Positions 1 to 6,467 of a stretch of 10,192 nucleotides of DNA are shown here, in pieces (position 1 is the first letter of the stretch; every line of letters starts with the position of its first letter). The translations under genes and the position numbers were made by a program. The DNA is from DASYML01 sp036399835 (GTDB lineage Bacteria > Acidobacteriota > Blastocatellia > Pyrinomonadales > Pyrinomonadaceae), in the NCBI GenBank assembly GCA_036399835.1, contig DASWMI010000186.1, forward strand, positions 1 through 10,192, given 5' to 3'. The notes under the pieces are model-generated. The model saw nothing but the letters and a program-made list of their open reading frames with translations, did no database searches and was not told the origin of the DNA.

Positions 1-1
1 C

Positions 2-664
2 GCGCGCCTCAAGGAGGCCGGGCTGTACAGTTTGCCCGGCGGCGGCGCTGAGATTCTGGATGATGAAGTGCGCGTGAGGGTCTCTACCAAGTGTACGACG
101 GATGAGTGGCTGGCTGTGATGCGCGCTGTGCATCAAGTGGGGCTGCGCTCGACGGCGACGATGATGTTCGGCATCGGCGACAGGCTGGTCCATCGCGTCC
201 GGCATCTGCAACGCATACGCGACCTGCAAGACGAGACCGGAGGATTTACGGCCTTTATTCCCTGGACCTTTCAGCGCGAAAACACTGCCCTGGGCCGCCG
301 CATTAAGGAGGAGCCGACGGGGATTGATTATCTCAAGATGCTCTCGGTCTCGCGTCTCTTTCTGGACAACATAGAGAATTTTCAGTCCTCCTGGCTGACG
401 CAGGGGTTGAAGCTGGGCCAGGTGGCTTTGCGCTTCGGGGCCAACGACATGGGTTCGATTATGATCGAAGAGAACGTCGTTTCAGCAGCGGGTGCGAGCA
501 ACTGCGCAGACGAGAAGATGCTGCGCTACCTGATACGCGAAGCGGGCTTTGTCCCGCAGCAGCGCGACATTCTCTATCGTCACGTGACGCGCCAGGCTTC
601 GCCGCAAATGGACCAGAAGGAATCAGCCCCCTTGAAAGAGTTGACCGTCTTGATAGCAGATTAA
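2..664 (+). CDS. mqnC: Cyclic dehypoxanthinyl futalosine synthase MqnC, C-terminal part (5' end outside window)
   Basis: Radical SAM enzyme of the futalosine route to menaquinone; it cyclises dehypoxanthine futalosine to its cyclic form. The frame is open from base 2, so the N-terminal half with the CxxxCxxC cluster motif lies outside; about 220 residues are visible of a family length near 370. Family-typical stretches are LPGGGAEIL at the left edge, TDEWL, TATMMFG, LQDETGGFTAFIPWTFQ, a RLFLDNI-type segment, the QVALRFGAND stretch and MIEENVVSAAG, then a C-terminal GFVPQQRD motif. The TTG at 32 is an internal Leu codon, not a start. The segment after MMFG (bases 173-196) reads IGDRLVHR, where the family normally has H/S-V-E-T. 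The gene ends in TAA 12 bases before the metallothionein gene, so the two are probably co-transcribed. The related MqnE is less likely because of the GGFTAFIPW and ENVVSAAG motifs. Confidence 0.9.
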   Translation, partial: ARLKEAGLYSLPGGGAEILDDEVRVRVSTKCTTDEWLAVMRAVHQVGLRSTATMMFGIGDRLVHRVRHLQRIRDLQDETGGFTAFIPWTFQRENTALGRRIKEEPTGIDYLKMLSVSRLFLDNIENFQSSWLTQGLKLGQVALRFGANDMGSIMIEENVVSAAGASNCADEKMLRYLIREAGFVPQQRDILYRHVTRQASPQMDQKESAPLKELTVLIAD

Positions 665-676
665 GGGAAAAGAGCG

Positions 677-856
677 ATGAGCATTAGTGAACCCGCAGAG
701 AAGGTCTGCGCCCACGGGGTCTGTAACTGCCGTGCAGATGAAGAGAGCGATTATTGCAGCCCATATTGCTCGCAGGTGGGCCATAGAACAAACAATACGG
801 TGGATGAGAACCAGGCTATCGTCTGCGATTGCGGCCATCCGACCTGCGTCGGGTAA
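677..856 (+). CDS. Small bacterial metallothionein (SmtA/BmtA-like), 59 aa
   Basis: Cys-rich cytosolic protein predicted to bind Zn(II), Cd(II) or Cu(I) in thiolate clusters. The translation has eight Cys and three His. These lie in an N-terminal CAHGVCNC block (residues 11-18), a YCSPYCSQVGH block (26-36) and a C-terminal CDCGHPTC block (50-57). Order and spacing match the SmtA type of bacterial metallothionein (CxCxxCxC, YCSxxCxxGH, GCxHxxCxC). One early Cys is replaced by His13, as occurs at some positions in other bacterial metallothioneins. Length agrees with the usual 50-60 residues. The ATG at 677 is preceded by AAGGGA, a good Shine-Dalgarno sequence that overlaps the mqnC stop, so translation may be coupled. 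No metal-sensing regulator or operator is visible beside it. A zinc-ribbon protein is less likely because of the paired Cys-x-Cys motifs. Metal preference cannot be read from the sequence. Confidence 0.85.
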   Translation: MSISEPAEKVCAHGVCNCRADEESDYCSPYCSQVGHRTNNTVDENQAIVCDCGHPTCVG

Positions 857-885
857 GGTGAGCATCGAACTCTTTTGATAAAGCC

Positions 886-1260
886 GGTTTGAATTATCAA
901 CGGGCTGGTTTGAAACTTAAACTGGCGGTTTGAATTTCAAACCCGTAGTTTGAATTTCCAACTCGACGGTTTAAGTTTCAAACCAGTCTCCCCAAAGCTT
1001 GGGAAACCTGGTTAAAGTTTCAAACCGCGCTTCCCAAGTTTTAGTCAGTCCGGTTTGAAGTTCAAACGGCTTTCCCGAAGCTTGAGGAGGCTGGTTGGAA
1101 ATTCAAACCGGGCGTCGGTTCTTTTCAACTGGTGCGTTGATTATTTCAACTGGCGGGCTGGAAATTCAAACTGGCTGGTTGAATTGATTGTTGATTCGGT
1201 TAAAGTTTTACGCTGGCCTGCCCAAAGTTCAAACCGGGAGACCTGGAAGAAATTTCAAAT
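886..1260. repeat. Array of about 18 degenerate palindromic units with 20-21 base period
   Basis: This stretch has no credible gene. It consists of variants of GGTTTGAATTTCAAACC, a near-perfect palindrome, each followed by a few bases. Unit starts can be placed at 886, 907, 927, 947, 968, 989, 1010, 1031, 1052, 1073, 1093, 1114, 1134, 1155, 1176, 1198, 1219 and 1240. Between 968 and 1093 the TTTGAA-type units alternate with another type, for example CCCCAAAGCTTGGG at 990, related units starting at 1031 and 1073. The open frame at 1055-1312 (+) exists because the period is close to a multiple of three; its product is repetitive and resembles no protein. The spacing is near two helical turns. 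Function is unknown. Confidence 0.85.
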
Positions 1261-1345
1261 CAGCCACAGAGGCACAAAGACACAGAGAACAAAACTGAGA
1301 GACAGAGCATAAGCAGGAAAGATGTGTTGAAAACTCTTCTGTCGC
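1250..1345 (+). repeat. Copy 1 (one end missing) of a CACAGAGGCAC-type dispersed element
   Basis: Begins with ATTTCAAATCAGCCACAGAG, which matches the reverse complement of the right end of the element at 2535-2655 over about 37 bases. It also shares an inner GAAAGAxGTGTTGAAAA segment (around 1316-1333) with that element. The opposite inverted end is not seen; the copy stops against the VWFA gene, whose stop codon lies at 1350. Read in the right frame it encodes an ISHRGTKTQR-type peptide, equivalent to the C-terminal tail of the membrane protein at 2602-3075. Confidence 0.7.
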
Positions 1346-1349
1346 TCTC

Positions 1350-2480
1350 TTATGAGGCCCTGTTGACGATGTAACCCCTGCGCGTGCGTAGGTGCAGCCC
1401 CAGACGGCGCGGCGCGATATTGATGGAGCGATATTCACCCGTGGCCGCAGCAGCGAGCGGGCGCTTGGGCCTGTAGGTGATGACGTACTGCGAGCCTATA
1501 TCGCGTGCGATGGCGCTGCCCTCGGCGATCATCTCTTCGGCGGATGAAGGCAGCCACATACGCCCGCCCGTCTCTTCGACGAGCCGCGATAGTTGTTCCG
1601 CGCTCTTCTGCATGGCCTTCAGATAAGCCTTGTGCAGCCGCTTCATGGCCGGGTCGAACCTGAAGCCTCTGCCCGTAAAGGTCATACTGCCGGGATTGCG
1701 CTCACCCGCAACCGCAGGGTCAAGAAGCGACCTGTAGTTGACCACGTGCACTGTGGCCTGCGCCGCCATCAACTGCTTGACGGCTTCCCTGAAGGCCGCC
1801 TGTGCCTGTTGTGATTGCGCGCCCTCAATCGCCAGAGCCTTCATCAGCTCTCGGTCATCGGCCCAGGCGGGCACGTCCACGCCGTCCGTGACAATCAACA
1901 GGTGGCGATTGCCGACGGGCCTACTTTGCAACTGCTCTATGGCCTTCCTGACGGCTTCGGAAAGACGCGTTCCCCTGCCTGAATGGAGCTTTGTTTTAAG
2001 TACATGCTCGACGGCGCTCTTATCTGTGGTCCAGTCCTGTAGCAACTCTACGCGGCTGTTAAACTGAAGCACGGAGAACTGGTCGCCAGTGCGCAGCGCT
2101 GCGACAAGTTTGAGCGCCACATCGCGCGTCGTGCTGGTGCGCATCATGGGGTTGAGGTCGCCGCTCGTGCACAGCAGCAGGAGGATGCTGGCCGGAACGT
2201 GACGCAGGCTCTTGACCTCCTGCGGCACACCGTCTTCGAGCACAAGCAGGTCTTCAAGCTCAAGCGTCGGGTCGAAGCGCCCGTTGTCGTCATAGGCGAA
2301 GATGGGCAGCCGCACCTCTTCCGTAAAGACTTTGACGGAATCCTGGTCCTGCTCTTGAGCGGCAGGCGTGGGCTGTTGCGCGGCAGGGGAGGTTTCGACG
2401 CTTTGCGCAGAGCAGGGCAGGGCCGCTGCTCCGGCACAGAACAGCAAACCGAAAAAAAGCGATGTCAGACGTGAACTCAT
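1350..2480 (-). CDS. Secreted VWFA-domain protein of the acidobacterial type, with degenerate MIDAS
   Basis: Predicted exported protein of 376 residues. Residues 1-25 form a signal peptide (hydrophobic LFFGLLFCAGAAAL, cleavage probably after CSA). A Gln/Pro-rich linker follows, then a segment with VKVFTEEVRLPIFAYDDNGR and VLEDGVPQEV, which is characteristic of the VWFA family expanded in Acidobacteriota (TIGR03436-like). The VWFA fold spans about residues 95-250, with IVTDGVD at 197-203. The first metal-site motif, normally DxSxS, reads CTSGD (104-108). The later Thr (GRGT, 171) and Asp (199) are kept. The C-terminus ends in the family's SQYVITYRP segment and a short beta tail. An in-frame GTG at 2489 adds three residues; I chose the ATG at 2480 because it leads directly into the signal peptide. 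Neither has a clear Shine-Dalgarno sequence. Likely periplasmic or cell-surface; the partner is unknown. Confidence 0.85.
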   Translation of the reverse strand: MSSRLTSLFFGLLFCAGAAALPCSAQSVETSPAAQQPTPAAQEQDQDSVKVFTEEVRLPIFAYDDNGRFDPTLELEDLLVLEDGVPQEVKSLRHVPASILLLLCTSGDLNPMMRTSTTRDVALKLVAALRTGDQFSVLQFNSRVELLQDWTTDKSAVEHVLKTKLHSGRGTRLSEAVRKAIEQLQSRPVGNRHLLIVTDGVDVPAWADDRELMKALAIEGAQSQQAQAAFREAVKQLMAAQATVHVVNYRSLLDPAVAGERNPGSMTFTGRGFRFDPAMKRLHKAYLKAMQKSAEQLSRLVEETGGRMWLPSSAEEMIAEGSAIARDIGSQYVITYRPKRPLAAAATGEYRSINIAPRRLGLHLRTRRGYIVNRAS

Positions 2481-2534
2481 ATTCGACACTAAGCTTAACG
2501 TAAGACACTGGCTGGTGGGAAATCGTTGACCGAA

Positions 2535-2655
2535 GATGAGCCATCGCAGACACGGAGAACCAGAGAATCAGAAAGAGGTGTTGAAAATTCTTATCACATC
2601 CTTATTCTTCTTCTCTCTGTGCCTCCGTGCCTCTGTGGCTGATTTTGAAATCTGT
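2535..2655. repeat. Copy 2 of the CACAGAGGCAC-type element, with imperfect terminal inverted repeats
   Basis: The left end (GAGCCATCGCAGACACGGAG, from 2538) and the right end (CTCCGTGCCTCTGTGGCT, 2623-2640) are imperfect inverted copies of each other around an A/T-rich centre. This is a MITE-like hairpin of about 120 bases without coding capacity of its own. It shares one end and the inner GTGTTGAAAA segment with the copy at 1250-1345. It runs into the 3' end of the membrane-protein gene at 2602-3075 and supplies its last codons. Confidence 0.7.
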
Positions 2656-3075
2656 ATCGCGCGGCCTGGCATCGCTAAACAGATGAAGCATCGTGCCCGC
2701 GAGAATAGTGTACGTTCCCCAATGGCTCAGAGGGGTGTAGAGATTTTGCAGCCAAGGCTCATAAAAGAAGGCGATGATGAATAAAACGGAAGCGAGCATG
2801 ATGAGGGCAGAACCCATGAGCTGCAAGATTCTGCGCCAGAGCTGCGGCCTGAAGCTGAAGTACGCTCCGATTCCCAGATTGAGCAGGCCCGCGAGCAGAA
2901 TAAAGATATGCCGCGTGCGAAAGAGCAGCCTCGGCCCGTCTTCAAGCCCGCGCAGGTGCTGGTAAAAGTGGTCCATGTATTGTCCTGTGAGCAGGAAAAT
3001 GAGAAACGTTAAAAAGCCAAAGATGATGTGAGTTGTCTTCATGTTCGTTTGCGACATGCGCAGAGGGCGAGGCAT
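2602..3075 (-). CDS. Small membrane protein with four predicted helices, C-terminus repeat-derived
   Basis: I do not recognise a family. The 157-residue translation has four hydrophobic segments: about 14-31 (IIFGFLTFLIFLLTG), 56-73 (HIFILLAGLLNLGIGAYF), 84-104 (LQLMGSALIMLASVLFIIAFF) and 118-134. The short loops are rich in aromatic and basic residues, so it is an inner-membrane protein of unknown function. From about residue 142 the sequence (DFKISHRGTEAQREEE) is encoded by the right end of the inverted-repeat element at 2535-2655; the native protein probably ended near LFSDARPRD. Three in-frame ATGs are possible (3075, 3057, 3042), none with a good Shine-Dalgarno sequence; the one at 3042 gives a conventional MKTTHIIF start to helix 1. 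It lies downstream of rodA on the same strand after about 205 bases that contain a potential RNA structure. Confidence 0.65.
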   Translation of the reverse strand: MPRPLRMSQTNMKTTHIIFGFLTFLIFLLTGQYMDHFYQHLRGLEDGPRLLFRTRHIFILLAGLLNLGIGAYFSFRPQLWRRILQLMGSALIMLASVLFIIAFFYEPWLQNLYTPLSHWGTYTILAGTMLHLFSDARPRDTDFKISHRGTEAQREEE

Positions 3076-3168
3076 TCAGTCTTGCTGAGCTGGCGTGCGG
3101 CGCTCCGGCCTGAATCAAACCGGAAAGTTAACTCTTGATGCTTCTCATCAGGGAATAGACGTGTCCAG

Positions 3169-3217
3169 AGAGAGACATCGCCGTACCGGATGTTTGGCTT
3201 TGTGCCGTGGTCTCTCT
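3169..3217. other. Potential compact three-stem RNA structure between rodA and the membrane-protein gene
   Basis: AGAGAGAC (3169-3176) can pair perfectly with GTCTCTCT (3210-3217). Inside lie two mini-hairpins, CCG-TAC-CGG (3181-3189) and GGC-TTTGT-GCC (3196-3206), giving a three-way junction. On the + strand the outer stem is followed by TTTT, like an intrinsic terminator, but no + strand gene ends nearby. On the - strand it would lie in the rodA 3' region or the leader of the downstream gene. It does not match any riboswitch consensus I could recall well enough to name. The inner stems are only three pairs each and may be chance. Confidence 0.35.
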
Positions 3218-3280
3218 TTTTATCCAGCTCAACCTGGCGGTCGTTCCTGGCCTTGCGCCTTGTCGTTCCTGGACCAGTTG

Positions 3281-4402
3281 CTAGTTAACGAACCTGCGCA
3301 GTTGGACGCTGATGGCGAAACCTATGGCGATGAAGGTGGCGAGCACGGAAGAGAGTCCGGCGCTCATCAAAGGGAGCGGCACGCCGATGACGGGCAACAG
3401 TCCGAGCGCCATCCCGACGTTGATAAAGGTTTGAAAGGCGAGGCCGCCGACAATCGCCATGATAACGAGCATCCCTGTCCGGTCTGGCGCACGGCGCGCC
3501 CCCATAATCAGCCTTGAGAGCAGTATGGCGTAGGCTAGCAGCAAGAGGATGCAGCCGAGAAAGCCCGTGTGCTCGGCTGTCACGGCGAAGATGAAATCTG
3601 TGTGCGGCTCTGGCAAAAACTTGAGCGTGCTTTGCGAAAAGTCTGAAGAGACGCGCGAGCCTGTCAGCCCGCCCTTGCCGACCGTCACGATGGATTGCCA
3701 GGTATGATAGCCGTAGCCTCTTTTATCAGCGTTCTCAGGGTCCAGAATAACGTTGATGCGCTCGAGCTTATAGCCGTGCAGAACGCCCGTCGAGACGCCC
3801 ACCTTGTAGGCCAGCGGCGCGCCGATCAGGCAGAGCAATAGCCCCGCCGTGACAATCCACATCCGTATCCCTGAAAGAAAGAGCACGACGGCGAGCAGCG
3901 GTAGGTAAGTCAGGGTCTGGCCCGTGTCCGGCTCAAGCAGAATCAGCCCGACGGGCAGGCCCAGGATGAAGAGACCGATGAGTATCTCTTTCCATCTGAG
4001 CACACCCTGCCGCCCCCTGCCGAAGTAGTAAACCAGCATCAGCACAGTCGGAATCTTGACGAATTCCGAGGGCTGAAACTGGCCCACGCCCGGCAGCTTA
4101 ATCCAACACTGCTGCCCGTTGACCCTCATCCCGATACCCGGAATCAGCACGATGATGAGCAGGACCAGCCCGAAGACGTAAAGGGCCGGAGCGAAGTGGA
4201 CCAGCTTGCGATAATCCGTAAAGGCTATGGCGAGCATGGCGACCAGCGCGATGCCGAGACCGATGAGCTGTTTCTGCCAGTAGTTCTCCGCCGGGAGCGC
4301 GTTGCGAATCTGCCATGTCCCGAAGACGACGATCCCCGTCGCCAGCAGCGCCAGCAGCCAATCGAAATCTCGAAAACTTCGTTTCTCTATAATTGCAACC
4401 AT
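3281..4402 (-). CDS. rodA: RodA, SEDS peptidoglycan glycosyltransferase
   Basis: Polytopic inner-membrane enzyme that polymerises lipid II into glycan strands for lateral-wall growth, working with PBP2 and the MreBCD complex. The 373-residue length is normal for RodA. Markers in order are FDWLLAL at the N-terminus, NGQQCWIKLPG with FQPSEFVK (94-116), LLEPDTGQ (155-162), GYGYHTWQS (229-237), then FLPEPHTDFIFAV (262-274), which holds the family's catalytic Asp, here D269. The C-terminal GVPLPLMS motif is present, but the usual SYGGS reads SAGLS. FtsW is less likely: the gene sits directly behind mrdA, and the HTDFIF and GVPLPLMS segments are RodA-like. The ATG start fits the family. The bases before it (CCCGTCACACACTT) belong to a heptamer repeat and contain no Shine-Dalgarno sequence. 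About 73 bases separate it from mrdA. Confidence 0.95.
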   Translation of the reverse strand: MVAIIEKRSFRDFDWLLALLATGIVVFGTWQIRNALPAENYWQKQLIGLGIALVAMLAIAFTDYRKLVHFAPALYVFGLVLLIIVLIPGIGMRVNGQQCWIKLPGVGQFQPSEFVKIPTVLMLVYYFGRGRQGVLRWKEILIGLFILGLPVGLILLEPDTGQTLTYLPLLAVVLFLSGIRMWIVTAGLLLCLIGAPLAYKVGVSTGVLHGYKLERINVILDPENADKRGYGYHTWQSIVTVGKGGLTGSRVSSDFSQSTLKFLPEPHTDFIFAVTAEHTGFLGCILLLLAYAILLSRLIMGARRAPDRTGMLVIMAIVGGLAFQTFINVGMALGLLPVIGVPLPLMSAGLSSVLATFIAIGFAISVQLRRFVN

Positions 4403-4404
4403 AA

Positions 4405-4478
4405 GTGTGTGACGGGTGACAAGTGACAGGAAAGAACAAGCAGTTATCTTGTCATCTGTGACCCGTTACCTGTCACTA
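4405..4478. repeat. Palindromic heptamer repeat between mrdA and rodA
   Basis: The left arm has GTGACGG, GTGACAA and GTGACAG in tandem (4409-4429). The right arm has inverted versions, GTGACCC, GTTACCT and GTCACTA (4458-4478). Period is seven bases in both arms. The right arm includes the mrdA stop codon (TAG, 4476-4478 on the - strand), and the left arm ends a few bases before the rodA ATG, so the element fills the whole gap. Confidence 0.75.
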
Positions 4479-6380
4479 TTTCTTAGCTATCTGTGTTGAG
4501 CCGGGCGGTTGTTCGCCGCGCGTCTTGCGGTAGTATTCGTCGTAGACGGCGCGCACGGCTGGCGCCGCGTAGCTTGAGCCAAAACCGACGTTCTCGATAA
4601 TCGCCATCACGGAAATCTCGGGCTTGTGCGCGGGCGCGAAAGAGATGAACCATGAGTGGTCCTTATTTTCGCCCACGTCCTTGCCAAGCTCTACGACCTG
4701 CGCCGTGCCGGTCTTTCCAGCGATGTCGAATCCGGCCATCTTGATGCGGGCCGCCGTGCCGCCATTATTGACGACGCCCCACATGCCCGTCACGACCGTT
4801 TCATGTACGTCTTCCCTGATAGGAACAATCTTCGGATTGGGGCGGTTGGCATCGAGCGGCGTAAAGGTGCGCAAAGGACGAGCGGCGAATGGTCCAATCT
4901 CGCTGACCTCTTTGGCCTCCTTGAGAAGATGCGGGATATAGAGTTTTCCGCCGACGCTGATGCCGGCGATGGTCCGCAGCATGGCGATGGGCGTGGCAAA
5001 ATCATAGACCTGCCCGAAGGAAGCGTAGACCGTATCTATGTCTCGCCATTCGGGGTCGCGCGGATTCCAGCGCGCCTTAAATTCGCGCGAAGGCGTCCAA
5101 CTGACGATCTCGTGCGGGAGGTCTATCCCCGTCCGCCTGTTGATGTCAAAATCGTCAACCATCTTCATGATGCCGTCGAGGGTCATCTTCAAGCCGAGAC
5201 GGTAGAAATATCCGTCGCATGAATGCGTGATGGCATAGACGACATCCGGCGTGCCGTGATTGCCCATGCAGCGTGTGAACTTATTGCCGATGGTGATGCC
5301 GCCGCCGCAGAGCAGGTGCGAGTTTTGAAGGGTAATCGCTCCCTGCTCAAGCCCTGAGACGGCCATCGGAATCTTCCAGGTCGAGCCTGGCGGGTAGCGC
5401 CCCTGTATGGCACGGTTGATGAGCGGCGTTCTGGGGTCTGCCTTGAGCGCCGCATACTCTTTGCGCCCCTCTTTGGTCCTGATGCGCTGCGAAAAGATGT
5501 TCGGGTCGTAGGTCGGAGCCGAGGCGAGCGCGAGGATTTCGCCGTTGTTCGGGTTCATAGAGATCATCACGCCGCGCTTGGAAGGCGTGCTTTGCAACTG
5601 CTCTTCGGCGATCTTCTGCAAATCCAGGTCAATCGTCGTGACGAGGTCCTGGCCCGGCTGCGGCTCTATCACTTCGATCTCGTCCTGTATATGGCCGCGA
5701 CTATCCACGATGACCTTGCGATAGCCGTCCCTGCCGCGCAAGAATTCGTCGTAGATTTTTTCCAGACCCTCTTGCCCGACCACGCTGCCCGGCTTATAAG
5801 GATTCTCTTTGTTGTCGCGGTAGCGCGGCTGCTCAAGCTGTTCGGGGCTAATCTCGCCGACATAGCCTAGAACATGCGCGAGCATCCCGTGCTCAGGATA
5901 GCGGCGCTGCGGCGCAGGCTCTACGCGCAGCTCTCCGAACTCTAGTTGGTGCGCATCAACCCAGGCGATGTCCGCCTGCGAGGCATTCTCTTTAATCGGG
6001 ATGGATTCAAAGGCAGGCTGCGTCTTAATCTGGTCGAAGCGCTCGCGCAGGATGTCCGGGTCTACGGCCAGCCCCGCCGAGAGCGGCGCGACCATCCCGT
6101 TCAAATCCTTTCCCTTGATGTCCTCGCGCGAGAGGATGACGTTATAGGTCGGGCGCGAGTCAACCAGAATGCGCCCGTCGCGGTCCATAATCACGCCGCG
6201 CGGAGCGGGAATCGTCAGCAGGCGTATGCGCTGGTTCTCTGCGACCTCTGCGTAACGCTTGCCGTTGACTACCTGAAGCACATAAAGCCTGACGGCCAGA
6301 ATCGAGAGCAGCAGCAGAGCCGCTATCTGTATCAGCCTCAGCCTCACGCGCAGGTTTTGTGAATCATCCTCGAATTTCAT
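4476..6380 (-). CDS. mrdA: Penicillin-binding protein 2 (MrdA), elongation transpeptidase
   Basis: Class B PBP that cross-links glycan strands made by RodA; anchored in the inner membrane with the catalytic domain in the periplasm. The 634 residues comprise one N-terminal membrane helix (about 17-36), the dimerisation/pedestal region with APRGVIMDRDGR (59-70) and AHVLGYVGEI (168-177), then GQEGLEKIYD (202-211) and the transpeptidase domain. Catalytic motifs are intact: SxxK as STWK (Ser333, Lys336), the SxD form SCD (387-389) typical of PBP2, and KTGT (556-559). It lies between mreD and rodA, the usual order in elongasome clusters, and is most similar in layout to PBP2 rather than PBP3/FtsI. 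The ATG directly precedes a basic segment and the membrane helix. Only a weak CAGG lies close upstream. Confidence 0.96.
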   Translation of the reverse strand: MKFEDDSQNLRVRLRLIQIAALLLLSILAVRLYVLQVVNGKRYAEVAENQRIRLLTIPAPRGVIMDRDGRILVDSRPTYNVILSREDIKGKDLNGMVAPLSAGLAVDPDILRERFDQIKTQPAFESIPIKENASQADIAWVDAHQLEFGELRVEPAPQRRYPEHGMLAHVLGYVGEISPEQLEQPRYRDNKENPYKPGSVVGQEGLEKIYDEFLRGRDGYRKVIVDSRGHIQDEIEVIEPQPGQDLVTTIDLDLQKIAEEQLQSTPSKRGVMISMNPNNGEILALASAPTYDPNIFSQRIRTKEGRKEYAALKADPRTPLINRAIQGRYPPGSTWKIPMAVSGLEQGAITLQNSHLLCGGGITIGNKFTRCMGNHGTPDVVYAITHSCDGYFYRLGLKMTLDGIMKMVDDFDINRRTGIDLPHEIVSWTPSREFKARWNPRDPEWRDIDTVYASFGQVYDFATPIAMLRTIAGISVGGKLYIPHLLKEAKEVSEIGPFAARPLRTFTPLDANRPNPKIVPIREDVHETVVTGMWGVVNNGGTAARIKMAGFDIAGKTGTAQVVELGKDVGENKDHSWFISFAPAHKPEISVMAIIENVGFGSSYAAPAVRAVYDEYYRKTRGEQPPGSTQIAKK

Positions 6381-6391
6381 AGCCTGATGAA

Positions 6392-6423
6392 TAGTAAATC
6401 GTTAATCGTCAATCGTAAATAGC
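6392..6423. repeat. Heptamer tandem repeat between mreD and mrdA
   Basis: Four adjacent seven-base units, TAGTAAA, TCGTTAA, TCGTCAA and TCGTAAA, followed by a partial fifth. They lie 12 bases upstream of the mrdA start on the - strand. Unlike the other gaps of the cluster, no inverted heptamer arm is seen; a separate hairpin follows. Confidence 0.7.
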
Positions 6424-6431
6424 AAAAGCGG

Positions 6432-6464
6432 CTTTCTCTTCAAGCTGCAAGATTAAAGAGAAAG
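6432..6464. other. Hairpin at the mreD 3' end
   Basis: CTTTCTCTT (6432-6440) and AAGAGAAAG (6456-6464) form a nine-pair perfect stem around a 15-base loop, ending three bases from the mreD stop codon. On the - strand it is followed by CCGCTTTTGC, a weak T-run, so it could be an attenuating or processing hairpin rather than a full terminator. mrdA follows on the same strand. Confidence 0.5.
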
Positions 6465-6467
6465 GCT

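Noticed and set aside
886..1260. CRISPR array
   Set aside because: The units follow each other without unique spacers, are degenerate and palindromic throughout, and no cas gene is present.
1055..1312. 85-codon + frame in the repeat region
   Set aside because: It translates the 20-21 base repeat array and the CACAGAGGCAC element; the product is repetitive and has no protein features.
3120..3160. Hammerhead ribozyme, from CTGATGAG on the - strand (3144-3151)
   Set aside because: The second core strand (CGAAA) and a matching stem III are not found nearby.
3165..3225. c-di-GMP (GEMM) riboswitch, from CACGGCACAAAGCCAAAC on the - strand
   Set aside because: The resemblance is limited to the first strand; the two long stems and the GNRA-type loop and receptor of that class are missing.
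3095..3517. 140-codon + frame
   Set aside because: More than half lies antisense to rodA, composition is highly charged and low in hydrophobic residues, and no start signal is seen.
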